Origin: Kudoa neothunni
Lineage: Eukaryota; Cnidaria
Length of the DNA: 64,000 bases
Direction of reading: 5' to 3'
Assembly: GCA_964304625.1 (NCBI GenBank)
Contig: OZ199838.1
Location: 8,990,001-9,054,000, forward strand
Program-made: the position numbers and the translations under genes
Part shown: positions 35,601 to 47,779 of the stretch, piece by piece
How the letters are laid out: every line of letters starts with the position of its first letter
Numbering within the stretch: the first letter of the stretch is position 1
The notes under the pieces: generated by a model
Seen by the model: the letters and a program-made list of their open reading frames with translations, nothing else
Told to the model about the DNA's origin: nothing
Database searches by the model: none

Positions 35601-36988
35601 AATTAGCATCGCTTGGCCCGGCATAAACATTAGTGCACTTTTCTCAAACAAATAACAAAAATCGCTTCGATATCAACATAAATATTTCATATAATTAGAT
35701 GAAATAAGAGTACCACTATCTGCATTGAATTTAATCACTGGAAGTTCAACATTGCGGGCGATTTCAACTAAATTTACGGCCACAATGCTTGGATTTTAAA
35801 GGTTCAATCTACCTGATTGTAGAATTCCTCACCAAATCGCTATTAATGATGCAAACATAGACTTATTCTCATATTTTAAACCATTAATAGAACTTTTAGA
35901 ATATACTTATCAAGTCACATACGTTAAAACTCTCTACCGAAGAAGTGAATCCGTGCAAAACCCCAAATATACACACCAAAATTACATAAAAAGTCAGATA
36001 GCAGAAGTTAATCAGAATTTGATGAAGTGTATAAGGAGGAAAGTTAACTTCATCCAACCATCAGCAGGTGTTAATCCTATTGTTGAATTCAAGTAATCCG
36101 TTTAACAAACTTTGAATCGACAAAATCACCATTTTTTAAACACTTATAGGAACATTTGGTAACGTGAAAACTATTGAATGATTTTTTGAAACATTGTGAT
36201 TTTTAAAAAATTTCATAAATGTCTCTCTATAAGGAAAAAAATTTCGACGCACATGTACACTTCAGCTTTGTATATACAGTAGATAGATAAGATAGCCTCA
36301 TTTTGGAGTAAAAAATGTGTTTCACTCCACTTTTTAATAATTGAAAACAATTAAAATAACTAAATTAAATTATTTCAGTCCCTCTGAGGAATATCTGTAA
36401 CATATTAAACGTACTTTTAGACTACACAAAGATGTATATTTTCTGCAGCAATAAGATGTATTTACATTCCAAAAAGGAGTTGTTAATGTGAGATCAAACA
36501 ATGTTATAAATATTAAATGGGATGTTTGTTATATGACACTTATGTACGATTTAGAACATTATCATCAGGGAGACAACAACAATAAACTCTTATAATAATG
36601 AATCATTTACTTTGAAAGATGGTTTATGAATAAGTACGAAATTATTTAATCGAAAAGAAAATAAGTCCATACATATGAGTTTAGCACGCCCGATTTAAAA
36701 TAAGTTGGATTACTGTTCGCAGGAAAAGACTATCTATAACGTAAGTATTAATCCCAGAAACTTTACTTACAAGCCAAATACAAATTTAATTTGTTAGAAT
36801 CTGCATAATATTAATTATTGCTGGCTTACCAATTCCCCCATAAGGGCCAAAAATAATTAAATATAATCAAAACGAATGAAACCTGAATATTATATAACAT
36901 ACAAATAGCGACTTTCGTGTTTATATTCTTATATTTTGAAGATTAGGGCTGCACGTTTCGTTAATTCACTTTTAGGGTTTAGTGTGTG
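32627..36988. other. Long region without a supported gene
   Basis: I find no gene I can defend. Around 32,880-33,250 the sequence is somewhat richer in GC and has protein-like stretches in two frames (KPSTNWCQNGIPAAAVE followed by a GTAAGA donor, and LAKKRGANTPLNIDHIMKP), family unknown. A pogo-like right end (GCGCTACTG then TA) lies at 34,212. On the minus strand near 35,080-35,280 a frame reads RWAVCDGYSK and IMHIDETANC, perhaps a transposase relic. Near 35,735 KFNIAGDFN resembles a LINE endonuclease motif, but it is isolated. Around 36,790-36,890 is a partial copy of the repeat seen at 38,405. Confidence 0.4.
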
Positions 36989-39900
36989 ATGACCAATCAG
37001 GTACGTTGAGTGATTTTTCAGCAGACTGACCAGGTTTAGATAACAATAATAGCACATGGGGGAGCCGCTAAATACTCTGAAGAAGAGAAAAGTGTATGTG
37101 TGAAAGGTGTAGAAGAAGCCATTACTGCTGGATACGCTGTTCTTAAAAATGTAATCTCATTTTAGTCATTTCAAATCTATTTCTTATAGGGAGGCTTGGC
37201 CATAGATGCTGTTAAAGAAACTGTAATTTCCCTTGAGAATAACCCACTTTTTAATGCTGGTTATGGGTCGTGTTTGAACGAAATGGGCAAGGTCGAAATG
37301 GATTCAATGATAATGAATGGTAGCACGTATGAATATGGTAATTAATTTGTTATCTCTTTGATTCTAAATTTAATATGTTAGTTTATCAATTTTTAACAAA
37401 TAACCTTTATTATATTATCTGGTATTAACAAGGTATCCAAGGCTTAAACAATAATTCTGAGGTCGCCGTAGATAATTTTTTACTTAATCCTTGTTGGGTT
37501 TCTAAGATAAACGAAAAGACTGAAAAATGTTTAAATAATCCAGATTCTAAAAAATATTGTTTGTTCTTAATACATCAAAGTCCATTCGGATAAAAAACAT
37601 GCCCACCCAATCGTACATGCTATTCGGGATTAATTTGGGTTATACTAATACTCATATCTATCCACTAATCTATGTCGACTAATAATAAGATTGTGTAATA
37701 CATTCGAAATACTTTGACCGAATGGTGCAATTTTACATTGATTATTCCATAAACTATTCAATCATGTAATAATGGGAAGATCTACTAGCATATGTTTTCA
37801 TCTGTTCGGTTTAAAGTCATCTTTTAATTCTAGAAGAACGAAAAGAAGTCTTTTGAAATGTTGTCCCTTAAATTATTGATTTATTTGCAATTCGAGAAAG
37901 TAGTTTAATTTATTCTACATTTAATATAACAAATTATTTATAGAGATCGTTTATTTTACACTGCTTTAGTCATCTGATATCGTCTTTAATCAATTTATCG
38001 TTTTAAATTCACGAATTTTATTTGTAATTTATCAAAGAAATTTTAGCGATTAGAGCGATGAATTTTTTTATTTTATTATGAAATATTACTTAATTAAAAC
38101 CAAACTTAAAGAAAAAATTAGATAAATTTATTATACATTTTTATTAAGTTTCTTACGAATTGTGAAATACAAATCAAATAATATATATAATTTATAATTA
38201 ACAATGGGACTCATTTTATAAAATATTTTAAAAGTGCCTTCTATGACTAATATTTTTTATAAATTCTTATGCGAGGAATTTAATTCCATTTATGTTCTAG
38301 AGGATAAATTTTGGGGAGCTATGTTAAGATTATTTTAACATTATATATAACCTTTCTTTTTTATCACTTTCATAAAATTATTATTAAGAAATTATTGACA
38401 CGAATCGCAATAATCCAGGTGAGTGCAATTTTGGCTGTATTTATTTATTCATTCATGTTTGACCTTTAAGGGCGGTGGCGATTGGTCCAAAATAATTAAA
38501 TACAGCAAATTATAAAAAACTTGATACATTAAGTATATTGAGACTTGTTGGGGATTAAAATGTGCAATACGCAAGCGTAGTTGTCATTTAGGATTAAAAA
38601 CATCCGTGTTAATAACCAGTACCAAATTATTAACGGACTTATTTATACAGTAGATGACGGGTCGTTCGTAATCCCATTGGGACGTCAAAAAAGTTACGAA
38701 CCTCACGTGCAATACGCGTGTTTCGTAAATTTTGGAGGATGCGCGCGCTTCGTTGTTTCAAATCACACAGGGTGGATGGAGTTGATAATTAATAAAATTT
38801 ATTTGTTGTAGAAATATTCCGTGTTTTTATAATTATTTAATGTATTTCGTCTTCAATATCCTTAAGTATATTCGTATTTTTTCGAACCATGTTCGATAAG
38901 GTATTGCTTAAGTTTGTCAAAATAAAAGGGGGCAGTTTTAGAAGTTTATTTTGTTATATCTGAAATAATAAATATCCTCTTTGATTTCGGTTTCTGTGGC
39001 ATCGCCTGGATACTCATTAATTTTATGATATTTTCATGTTAATCGGAAAAATTGGTATTTCCGATAGCCACGACGTTCGATATTATTTAATCATTGTTCA
39101 TTTCAATTATCTTATTAAAAAACTTGTATTCTCAATTTTAGTCGTCGTTTTTATCTAAATTATCAGTAATAATAGAAATATTGTTTGCGATTAAATTTCG
39201 CCATAACAAAACAATTAAAAATAGTTGATTTAGTCATCGAATCCCAAGAATTTGCAATCAAAAAATTTTATTCAAAATATTAGGAGATAAAGGTTCCATC
39301 GAAGCTTTAGTGGAAGAAATGTGGAGTTTTATCGTATATACTTTATAGTGGAATTTAAACGAGTATATTATCCTCTCATCTGTGTCGAAAAGCACTCGTA
39401 GTATTTTTGGGAAGAAAAATTAATTGAGTATTTGAATACTCCAATTTTACATGACAACTTGCTTTGTCTAAAAACAAAAAATCATTTCTTTATTGATTTT
39501 TAAGTGTGTCGTATTTTCTTAGACAAAACTGCGCTTAAATGCGAAAATTATATCCTTTTTATTTAAAACAAAACAATGTGGGTAGGGATGATGCATTAAA
39601 AAGTTTTGTAGTTCATGATTTTACCTCCGCTTTGACTGACTATCAAAATAACTGATTATTGTTTATTTTTCAGAAATAGATCCAACATCGTTTTGTATTT
39701 TTATCTTCAATCAATAGTTTATACAAACAAATCTAGACGTTGTTTACGAGAAGAGTTACGAGCCACACGTCAGTCTATAAAATAAGGGAAACATACCAAA
39801 ATTTATTTACTAGGCAGCTGATATTTTTCCACTTAATGTGTTTACTCTAATGTGTATTTTGAGTTAAAATTTAATAATTCATTTTCTTTATAATTTCTAA

Positions 39901-42400
39901 TTTTTACATATTTTTGAAAGTTACGAACCACCTATCATAGACTGTGTTACATTAACCTTGTAGGAAGTTAGTTGTTTGTTATTTCTGTGTTTATGAGTAT
40001 GCGTTTAATAAGTATCGTTAATATTTCATTTTTTTAAATTTTTGTTCGATATATTTACAGATGATATTATTATTGTTTAATAGGATTGATTATATTTTTG
40101 AGTTTTTGTAGAGCAATGTTTCCCAACGTGGGACGTGAACAATTTTTTGTGGAGTATAGAAATTTTTAAACGTTTAATGAATCGCTCTAGTGGGACGCGG
40201 AAAACCCTGAGTATTGGCGTATTGGTGTGGCACGGATAATGATGATATAATTGGGCAGTATGACGTATTTTGAAATTACCATCACGATTTTCGATATCGA
40301 TAATTTTGGAGTGGCGATTAACATCACAAAAAATTTTGAGAAATATTCGGCACGGAACTTTTTTTTTCTGGAAAAAGTGGGACGGGATACAAAAAAGATT
40401 GAGAAACACTGATGTAGAGATATCCAAAAATGCTAATTTTATCGTATTCTCATAATTTATTTGATATTTACATTAATATCGTTATCTTTTCATACTTAAA
40501 TTAACAATTTGTTATTTGAATTTAAATTTTCATAATAATTTATTTTATAATTGTATATTTAGTCTATAATTTAATTTTCCGAAGCATTGTTTTTTAATTT
40601 ATATGTATCTGGTTATTAAATAAACATTAAATTTTCTTTTTAGATATTTAAAAGGTTTATTGAGTCTGGACTTAAGAGTGTTTTTCTTTTTCTCAATATT
40701 ATTGTTTTGGAATACACATTGGATTCAATGGGATTATTTTCAAATCTGAGTCAGTACATCTCATCTCTTAGTATAAATTTAAATAATGGCTACTTTTTTT
40801 ATACAAGGCTCAAAGAATAATTGATATCAAGTTCGAGACTTGCTGATGTTTAGTGGCGTAGAGTTAGAATATCGTCATTTGTATGTTTGGATAATTTATA
40901 CTTATTTTACTTATAATTTTCATTATATTCAAATGAAAATACATTTGTTTAATAAAAATTTATTCCGACACGTAAATTTGAGATTTGAAGAGTTGAGTTA
41001 AATTTTTATATTCCGTAATCACATGGGGATATTTTACTGACTGAACATCGACCTACCTAAAAAATTTCTATTTGATAAAATTAATGTATTTTAGAGTGTA
41101 TCTTCATTATTGCAGCTATAAAAAATCACTTAATGATGATATTTAAAATCTTGATTTTCTCCAAATTTGGTTAGATTTGCTGTAAAAAGCGTTCCATAAA
41201 TTATATGTATGCAGATTATTAAAATGATTAGAAAATATTTTTAGGCAACTTAATTTGTTAAAATCTCAAATTTTGTTATTCCCGCATCTTTCAAGACTTG
41301 GGAAAGTAGATTAAGCATGTAAATCCAAGATTATAAAACACTTAATTGAAGATTTTATTAAAAGGGATTATTTATTATATGATTAACATTACAAATTTCA
41401 AATAGAGTCAATATATTCCAGCCTTCTTTATTTTATTTTTTTGAATTTCCTGACTGTGATATTATTTGTTTTTAATTTCTATTTAACAAAACAAATTCTA
41501 ACTACCAATTGATAATTTTTATTTTCAACCTTATTTGATGTACCCTAGTTTTCAAAAGTTGCAGTAATATAAACATATTAATTTTTAATAAAGACAATTT
41601 TTGACCGAAACTAATTTCGTATTTTTCAGGAGCTGTCGTTAGTGTCGACTGTGTGAAAAATCCTGTAGAACTGGCATACAAGGTGATGAAAGAAACTCCA
41701 CATTGTATCTTGGCTGGCGAGGGAGCAAGAAAATTTGCTAAAACCACTGACATTCCAGTGTGTGAGAATTCCCATGATCTTGTTTCAAAATCGCAATTGG
41801 AAGTTTTCCACAAAACACCATCTTTCAAGGAATGGATAAAGAGTGATATGGCAAGCGCTTCAGGTGTTCTTCGTAGCGATGGTGAACATGACACTGTCGG
41901 AGCTGTTGCATTGGATTCGTATGGAAATTTTGCTTGTGCTACGTCAACAGGTAAATATATTCATCCCAATAGTTATAGCAACCCTAGTATTGTAGGTGGC
42001 ATCAATGGAAAAATGTTGGGAAGAATCGGAGATTCTGCAATTATTGGATCTGGTGGATATGCCAATGAATTCGGTGCGGCGGCAGCCACAGGACACGGAG
42101 AATCTTTTCTCAAAGTTCTTGCTTGTTATTCGGTAGTCTTCTTGCTTTACGTTTAAATCTCTTATTTTATTTGAGCAGGCTGTTGAAAAAATCGAAAATG
42201 GCGAAAGTCCATGCGCTGCTGCATCCACCGTCCTAAAAAAAATAAGTCACGTTCTAAAGAGTAAAGGTGGCATTATTTCGGTCAACAAAGATGGAGATAT
42301 TGGTTATGCGTACACTACCGAATTCATGCCGTGGGCAGCATATGATAAAAATGGCCATCTTCGGAACTCTCTGAAAGATAAAAATAACCTTGAGAATTAA
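36989..42400 (+). CDS. ASRGL1: Isoaspartyl peptidase/L-asparaginase (ASRGL1 type), six exons
   Basis: This is an N-terminal-nucleophile hydrolase that cleaves L-asparagine and isoaspartyl dipeptides. The exons 36989-37000, 37040-37150, 37190-37337, 41630-41950, 41996-42132 and 42179-42400 give 316 residues (human 308). Landmarks are IIAHGGAA, NPLFNAGYGSCLNEMGKVEM, KETPHCILAGEGA, then EHDTVGAVALDSYGNFACAT with the catalytic, self-cleaving Thr179. These are followed by GGINGKMLGRIGDSAIIGSG, GAAAATGHGES and EFMPWAAY. The residue before the nucleophile is Asp, as in several family members. Four introns are 39-46 nt, while intron 3 (37,338-41,629) is 4,292 nt and holds several transposon insertions. 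The 4-codon first exon (MTNQ) rests on splice logic and the family N-terminus. All catalytic-site blocks are intact, so it looks functional. Confidence 0.85.
37432..37593 (+). other. Unexplained open frame inside ASRGL1 intron 3
   Basis: This is a 53-codon open stretch reading GIQGLNNNSEVAVDNFLLNP, then CWVSKINEKTEKC and CLFLIHQSPFG before a stop. Its composition looks protein-like and it contains three Cys. It follows an AG at 37,432. I do not recognise it. It could be a captured exon, a nested gene fragment or chance. Confidence 0.25.
38405..38630. repeat. Unclassified interspersed repeat with palindromic core
   Basis: The core has arms of the type TGTATTTA(ATT)..., then a GC-richer centre (GGGCGGTGGCGATTGG), then CCAAAATAATTAAATACAGC. 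It is followed by TTGGGGATTAAAA and GGATTAAAAACATCC(G). The copy at 42,797-43,015 shares the same order of blocks. Weaker copies are at about 1,150-1,330 (and so also about 50,643-50,823) and 36,790-36,890. No terminal repeats or coding capacity are seen. This copy lies in ASRGL1 intron 3. Confidence 0.5.
38648..39944. mobile_element. Pogo-like non-autonomous element in ASRGL1 intron 3
   Basis: The left end CAGTAGATGACGGGTCGTTC (then GTAATCCCATTGGGA) follows TA. The right end ...AAGTTACGAACCACCTATCA then TAGACTG is its inverted counterpart. The right TA is not preserved. The last 220 bp (from about 39,725) resemble the whole 240-bp MITE at 43,892, so two copies of this family may be joined here. 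No transposase is visible. Confidence 0.5.
40114..40411. mobile_element. Short hAT MITE (298 bp) in ASRGL1 intron 3
   Basis: It starts CAATGTTTCCCAACG and ends GATTGAGAAACACTG. The flanking octamers TTGTAGAG and ATGTAGAG match at seven of eight positions. It shares long blocks with the element at 31,939, such as AGAAATTTTTAAACGTTTRA and TGAATCGCTNTRGTGGGA. This is the compact form of the family. Confidence 0.82.
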
Positions 42401-43891
42401 CTAATACAAATCTAATCTCAATTCTAAATTTTTAATTTTTCATGTTTATTTCTATTTATCTCTGTGCCCAACACTCCCCACATTTGGAAATTGAAATTTT
42501 AAGAATCCAAATCGGAAAGGTCCAACTCTAGTATGACATGTTATGGAATGATGAAAATAAGATCATCGCATCATACGCTGAGTTTCTGTTGTTAGAACAT
42601 AAATTTCTTTTGTCATCTAAAAGAATACACTTCAGTTATTAATTAAAATTACGATTTCTATTAAGCCCGAGTAAAGTGTGGTTGTATACGGAGGAACGAT
42701 GATATCATTCACTAAATGATTTCTATTTTAAGGAAATACATAATAGGGGCTTAATACCATGTATATAATTTAGGAAGTGACTATTGACACAGATCATAAT
42801 TTCCAGGTAGGTGTAGTTTTCACTGTATTTAATTGTTTTTGGTTCATCGCTACCGCTCCTAGGTGCCAAAAACAATTAAATTTAGCAGATTCTAAAAAAT
42901 AAAATTTATAGATCAACTATAAATAGGAGTAGCCAGGATTAAGAATCGACGCTGTGCAAGCCGAGTCACCAGTTTGGATTAAAAACTTCCATGTCAATAG
43001 CCAGTGCCTATAATTTAAAGAATTCTTTAATTTCTAGGTACTAAATCGGTAAAATTATAGATAAACTGAGTGAGTGAATATAAAATAATCGAGCTGTTTT
43101 TCCAATTTTTCAGTATATATTGATAGACACAGAAGTAAAAAGTATTTAAAGCATAAATACAACACCAAAATATTAGATGAAGCTTTACGTCAGTTTTTTC
43201 AGTAATACAACATTTTTGTGGCCTTAAATTAATTGAACAGAGCTCATAATATGTTTAAAATTATCCTTACAATTAAAAAGGCTATTGTGTAAGTAACATG
43301 AGGGAATATAGTAAACAAAGAATATTTCACTTTAGAAAAGTATACTATTAAGACTCCTTGTCTTTATGTAATTCCATGAGTCGAAACGCATACAGAGTAC
43401 GTTTTTATTGATAGCGCCAATAGCTTCTAATTAGGTTTTCTATTCCTGGCGCGTTTGTTAATGCTCGTTAACTTATCTGCTGATTTAGGTTGGATTGTAA
43501 TTATTAGGACAACCTATTAACGATAATTGGTGATCACATTAAAGCGGTATGAAACCCAATAATGACTGGCGTGTTTTTTAACTCAACAAAGTGTCAGGTT
43601 TTATAATACTTATCGATTAACAAAGAGAAAAAAATAGCGTAATTAATTAAAAGATTGCATAGTTTAAGGTTTTAATCTTGTTGTGAAAGATAATGAAGAT
43701 TTTCCACCTTTTTAGTTAAATTGTTTCATTAAATTAAGCGCATAAGTAATCTGCTTCGCTATAAAATTTTTTATTTAACTTTTCGTAAGTAGATAACTGT
43801 TAGTTGTATTACTCAGTGAACAAGAAACATTTTGAGTTATAGATATCCAAAATTTTACTTAAAATAGGAGCTCCGAACCTAAATACATATG
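42401..43891. other. 3' flank of ASRGL1 and intergenic
   Basis: No gene is seen. The second clear copy of the palindromic-core repeat lies at 42,797-43,015. Confidence 0.45.
42797..43015. repeat. Second clear copy of the palindromic-core repeat
   Basis: CCAGGTAGGTGTAGTTTTCA leads into TGTATTTAATTGTTTTTGG, a GC-richer centre, and CCAAAAACAATTAAATTTAG. TTTGGATTAAAAACTTCCAT and a CAATAGCCAGT block follow, matching the order at 38,405-38,630. Confidence 0.5.
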
Positions 43892-44131
43892 CAGTAGATG
43901 ACGGGTGGTTCGTAATCCCATTGAGATCTCGAAAGAGTTATGAACCCCACACACCTCAGTCAACATAAATAAGATAAAATCACAAAAATTGAATAATTAG
44001 AAAGCTCCTATTTCTTCCAATTAATTTACTTACTCTAATGTGTGTTTGAGCTAGCATTTAATAATTCAATCCCTTTATAACTTCTAATTTTTACATCTTT
44101 TCGAAAGTTACGAACCACCCGTCATCGACTG
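43892..44131. mobile_element. 240-bp pogo-like MITE
   Basis: The left end CAGTAGATGACGGGTGGTTC (then GTAATCCC) and the right end (reversed CAGTCGATGACGGGTGGTTC, then GTAACTTTCGAAAAG) are inverted repeats of at least 25 bp. A TA follows the right end. The interior is AT-rich and non-coding. It is the best-preserved copy of the family also seen at 38,648. Confidence 0.75.
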
Positions 44132-44193
44132 TATATGTATCCGTCTTTTGTAGAAATTTTAAAATTTAAACGGATAGCTTTTTATAAAGAACA

Positions 44194-45344
44194 ATGATGA
44201 CTGATACACCCATGGATAAAATCTCGTATCATCGCGATCACATTCATTTCTCATCCAATCTACCCATACCTCGTCTGATGGTGGCTGAAATCGATATTAC
44301 AACTGCTTCAACAAGGGAAGACTTTAACAAGGCTCAAAAATCACAAGAAAAAATTGTCAAAACAAACCAACTTCACCCAGTAAAGGATTACAATATCTCA
44401 AAAATATTATGGGGTAGGAGTTCACAACTAGCATCAATTAAACTTGAAACAACAAATACTCAGCCTACCGACACCTCTTTAGGAAAGTCAAAAGTAGTAG
44501 CTACGTCAAATAAAGGCATACAGAATAGAAAAACGACTATAGCGTCTCACAAAAGAATGATGGCCAATGAAAATAATCATTTTAAAGACAACCAGGATAA
44601 CTTTTCCGATGAATATCAAAGCGGGAAAACCAGTATCAACCGGTATGCATCTTCTATAAACGGTTTCCATATTAACAATATTGCAATCTAACTCATGCTA
44701 AACAACTTTAACAACTCGATGAAAGATATACCTTCCAAACAAAAGAAATTCTCACTAACGATAAAGGACCGAAATATTCAAATAAAGAAAGTTCCAATAC
44801 AAAGGAATCTACTCATAATAAGAATTTCCCCACCAAAACTTAACAGTCTGTACTACAAAATAAAGAAGAGATTGGTAGTACTAATAAATTTCATCAATCA
44901 GACTATATTTTATTCACACGTGAGGTTAATTTAAATAAATCTCAACAAGAGGAAAAATGGAAGGAAGAAGAACAGATAATAACTCTTTTCACAAACAGAT
45001 TACCAGAAACGCATTAAACGATGTCTTAGTTCGCCTCTTCGGTACATAACCTGTATCAATCTCTATTACTTTAAAATTTATCATTATACTTTGATCAATA
45101 AAATTATAATTCATAGAGGTATGAATCTCCTTTAATGAGGTGTGTAGGTGATGATAGCCAGAAGCTAATTGCGTTTGTGACTTTATCAAATCACCAAGAA
45201 ACAATTAATGCTTTTGAGAATATCAGAGAAATGTTTAGAAAAAACGATCGGTTTATTAATTTCAACTTTGGGGTGGTTAGATCAAACATCTCTGGGCATG
45301 GAGGTCGGAATAGTAAAATAGCCCTTATCAGTAATAATCAATGA
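44194..45344 (+). CDS. Unrecognised coding-like region, exon structure unresolved
   Basis: The frame 44,194-44,691 (165 codons) starts MMTDTPMDKISYHRDHIHFS and is rich in Asn, Thr, Ser and Lys. Coding-like sequence continues in another frame to about 45,000 (KEEIGSTNKFHQSDYILF, NKSQQEEKWKEEEQIITLF). A last frame at 45,135-45,344 reads KLIAFVTLSNHQETINAF and EMFRKNDRFINF, with a loose resemblance to the second half of an RNA-recognition motif. I could not connect these with good splice sites. It could be a fast-evolving gene with several small exons, or a gene in decay. No function is assigned. Confidence 0.35.
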
Positions 45345-46529
45345 TGTCTTAATAATTATGTGTAATATATTTAGAATGTATTCCCCCAAGAAAATTACTA
45401 TTGTGCTCTTTCATACCAACATGACCTAGGATATTTATGTATCTTGCTTCTCCATGTTAACCAAATCCAGTTGATAACGAAGTTAATTCCCTACAGAATA
45501 TATCACACGTTAATAGCCCACCATGTGTGTTCATATTTACAAATTCTATGATACTTGTCGTTTTAATTCTGTCTCTATATAGATTGTTTTAAGAGCGAGG
45601 GATGTGATGGATATTCTTTTCCAGTTGACACTCTTCACATGCACGGCATAGACCTTATATTTACAAACACAATGAAAAATTTTTAAATTTAATCTTTTCA
45701 ATATATATGCTTACATACCAAAGTCAAAAAATATTAAATCAATAAATTTTACACCATAGTAACTTAAAAAATCACAGGGTAAAATGAAATCATCCCTAAA
45801 AATCCCGTCTCAGATCAAACTGGTCGCCCGTAAGCGTCAAATTCATGAGATACCCCCAATTCTGGGATTTAATGTACTAAAATGTCTTATTCTCTAGTGA
45901 ATTCTAGCATTCATAAAAAACGTGCCACTTTTACTAAATCATTGTTTTATTTGATTGCGCATTGAAAAAGTTTTCATTAATTTATATGCACAGATAAAAT
46001 AAATACTTATGAACAAGTCTATTTCCGGTTCAGCATTTGTGACAAGGCTGACTTTGCTATGTATTACCGATAACTGATTTAATTGCATTTAGATTTTTCC
46101 GTATTGGATAGAATTTTGTTAATTATTTTAATTCCTCGTTAAAATATTTTGGAATATTAAAATAATTTTTTTAAAGCAATATTGGCAAAAATATTTTGTA
46201 CTTATAAAGAAATGTATTTAACTCAAATTTATGGGCATTTTTTTAAAAAGTTTAAACCATCCTGAAACTCCAATATAGTATTATATTACAAAAAATTATT
46301 TAAAATATTAAAATGTGTAACATGGGTTATTAATCTGAATTTTTTATATAAGTATGTATAAATATAATAGTGGCCATATGTTTCGGTGTGTTCGCACAAA
46401 TCTTCTTCTTGCACAGGGACTTTAATAAGAATTTTATTTATTACAATATGAAGGGTAGTATAATTATTCATGCTGAATAATAAGGAAAATAAAAACCCAA
46501 TGTAAGTGCATACGCGCGTGGTGTACATA

Positions 46530-46565
46530 GCTCCGAGGGGATTGCGTATTATCGATTACCTACTG
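46530..46565 (-). mobile_element. Pogo-like right terminus
   Basis: Reversed it reads CAGTAGGTAATCGATAATAC, then GCAATCCCCTCGGAGC, nearly the same as the left terminus at 26,916. It is followed by TA. No left partner lies nearby. The insertion abuts a (TA)n tract. Confidence 0.5.
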
Positions 46566-46570
46566 TAATT

Positions 46571-46594
46571 TATATATATATATATATATATATA
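46571..46594. repeat. (TA)12 microsatellite
   Basis: This is an uninterrupted TA run of 24 bp, directly beside the pogo-like end, whose target is TA. Confidence 0.9.
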
Positions 46595-47779
46595 AGCTAA
46601 TTAAATTATCTTACTTTTAAAAAATCTTTTGTTTATACTTAACATTTTTTTAAAACAGTGAATGTTTGGCGAGACCAATCCTCTTATTTTTAGCACGAGC
46701 AATCTCTTCACAAGAACAAATATTGACTTTTAACTTTTTCCAGAATTTGAAGACAATAGAATTAAGCATTAACGGTACAAATAAAATTTGGACAATATAG
46801 TTTTAAGTTATTGCATATTTTTAGGTTAAATAAATTGTGTCTATAATATCCAAGAATGTTTATTTACGATAATATCAAGAACACATTAAAAATATTGCAA
46901 AAGATAGATGATACAATTAAGAATAAAAATTAAAAGAAATTAAAAAGTGATATTGTTCATTTTATAGAATACATATGATAATTCCAGAAAATTTAAAAAC
47001 TAATTTTCTTTTTCTCAAATTTATCTGTAGTTTAACGATCTAATATTAGTAATAATTATTTCGTGATATTTAATAAAATAAAACCAACAATGAAAGAACA
47101 AACATATGAACAAATATCATATAGAGAATAGAATTGCATCTATTTTGAAATATTAAAATTATAATCATATTATTTATTGCTTCTCTAAGAATAAAGTTTA
47201 TGTACTGAAATTCACCACAGACCACATTTTACTAAAGCGTTTTTCTTTATGTTTTCTGTGGTTAAGTTACTCGCGAAATATACATAAAAAGAATTTATTC
47301 AATAAATTGAAAATCCATGATTAGCTGTTTATTTAAATAATAATTATTAAAATTTTCACACCGTAATATCATTTTATTAGTGTTTTTTATCGAATACTTT
47401 TTCCATAATGTCATTATATCATTATAAAGTCACGCAATACATTAGTTAGACTTAAGTGGAGGTTGAAAACCAAACGAATACAATTTTAAAGCATATACAC
47501 TACTTTATATCGCAATATAATTACAAAAATTATAATTTATAGGTCATATTTGAATGTTTTTTTATAAATTTTAGGTCCTGACAAAGCCAGGTTTTTCGTA
47601 GGTATTCCTGTTACATATTTAATTACTTTTTCGTGTTATTTAATTGATAAAATAATTGTTTAAAATTTTCTATACATTTTCCCAATTTTTTGTGTTTTAT
47701 TATTTTATAATTAAAACGAGAGCCAAGATCTAAGATTATTCTTGTTGTTAACAAAGTGACCGCGCAGTCATGGATTTAA

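Larger units (their letters stand above)
45345..47779. other. Intergenic with a pogo-like end and a TA microsatellite
   Basis: No gene is seen. The right pogo-like end at about 46,530-46,565 and the TA repeat next to it are listed separately. The rest is AT-rich and featureless to the eye. Confidence 0.45.

Noticed and set aside
35725-36060. LINE endonuclease-like motif (IAGDFN) on the plus strand
   Set aside because: A single short motif with a stop right after it, and no reverse-transcriptase blocks nearby, is too little to call a LINE.
41502-42228. Minus-strand frames opposite ASRGL1 exons 4-6
   Set aside because: They are antisense shadows of a well-supported gene.
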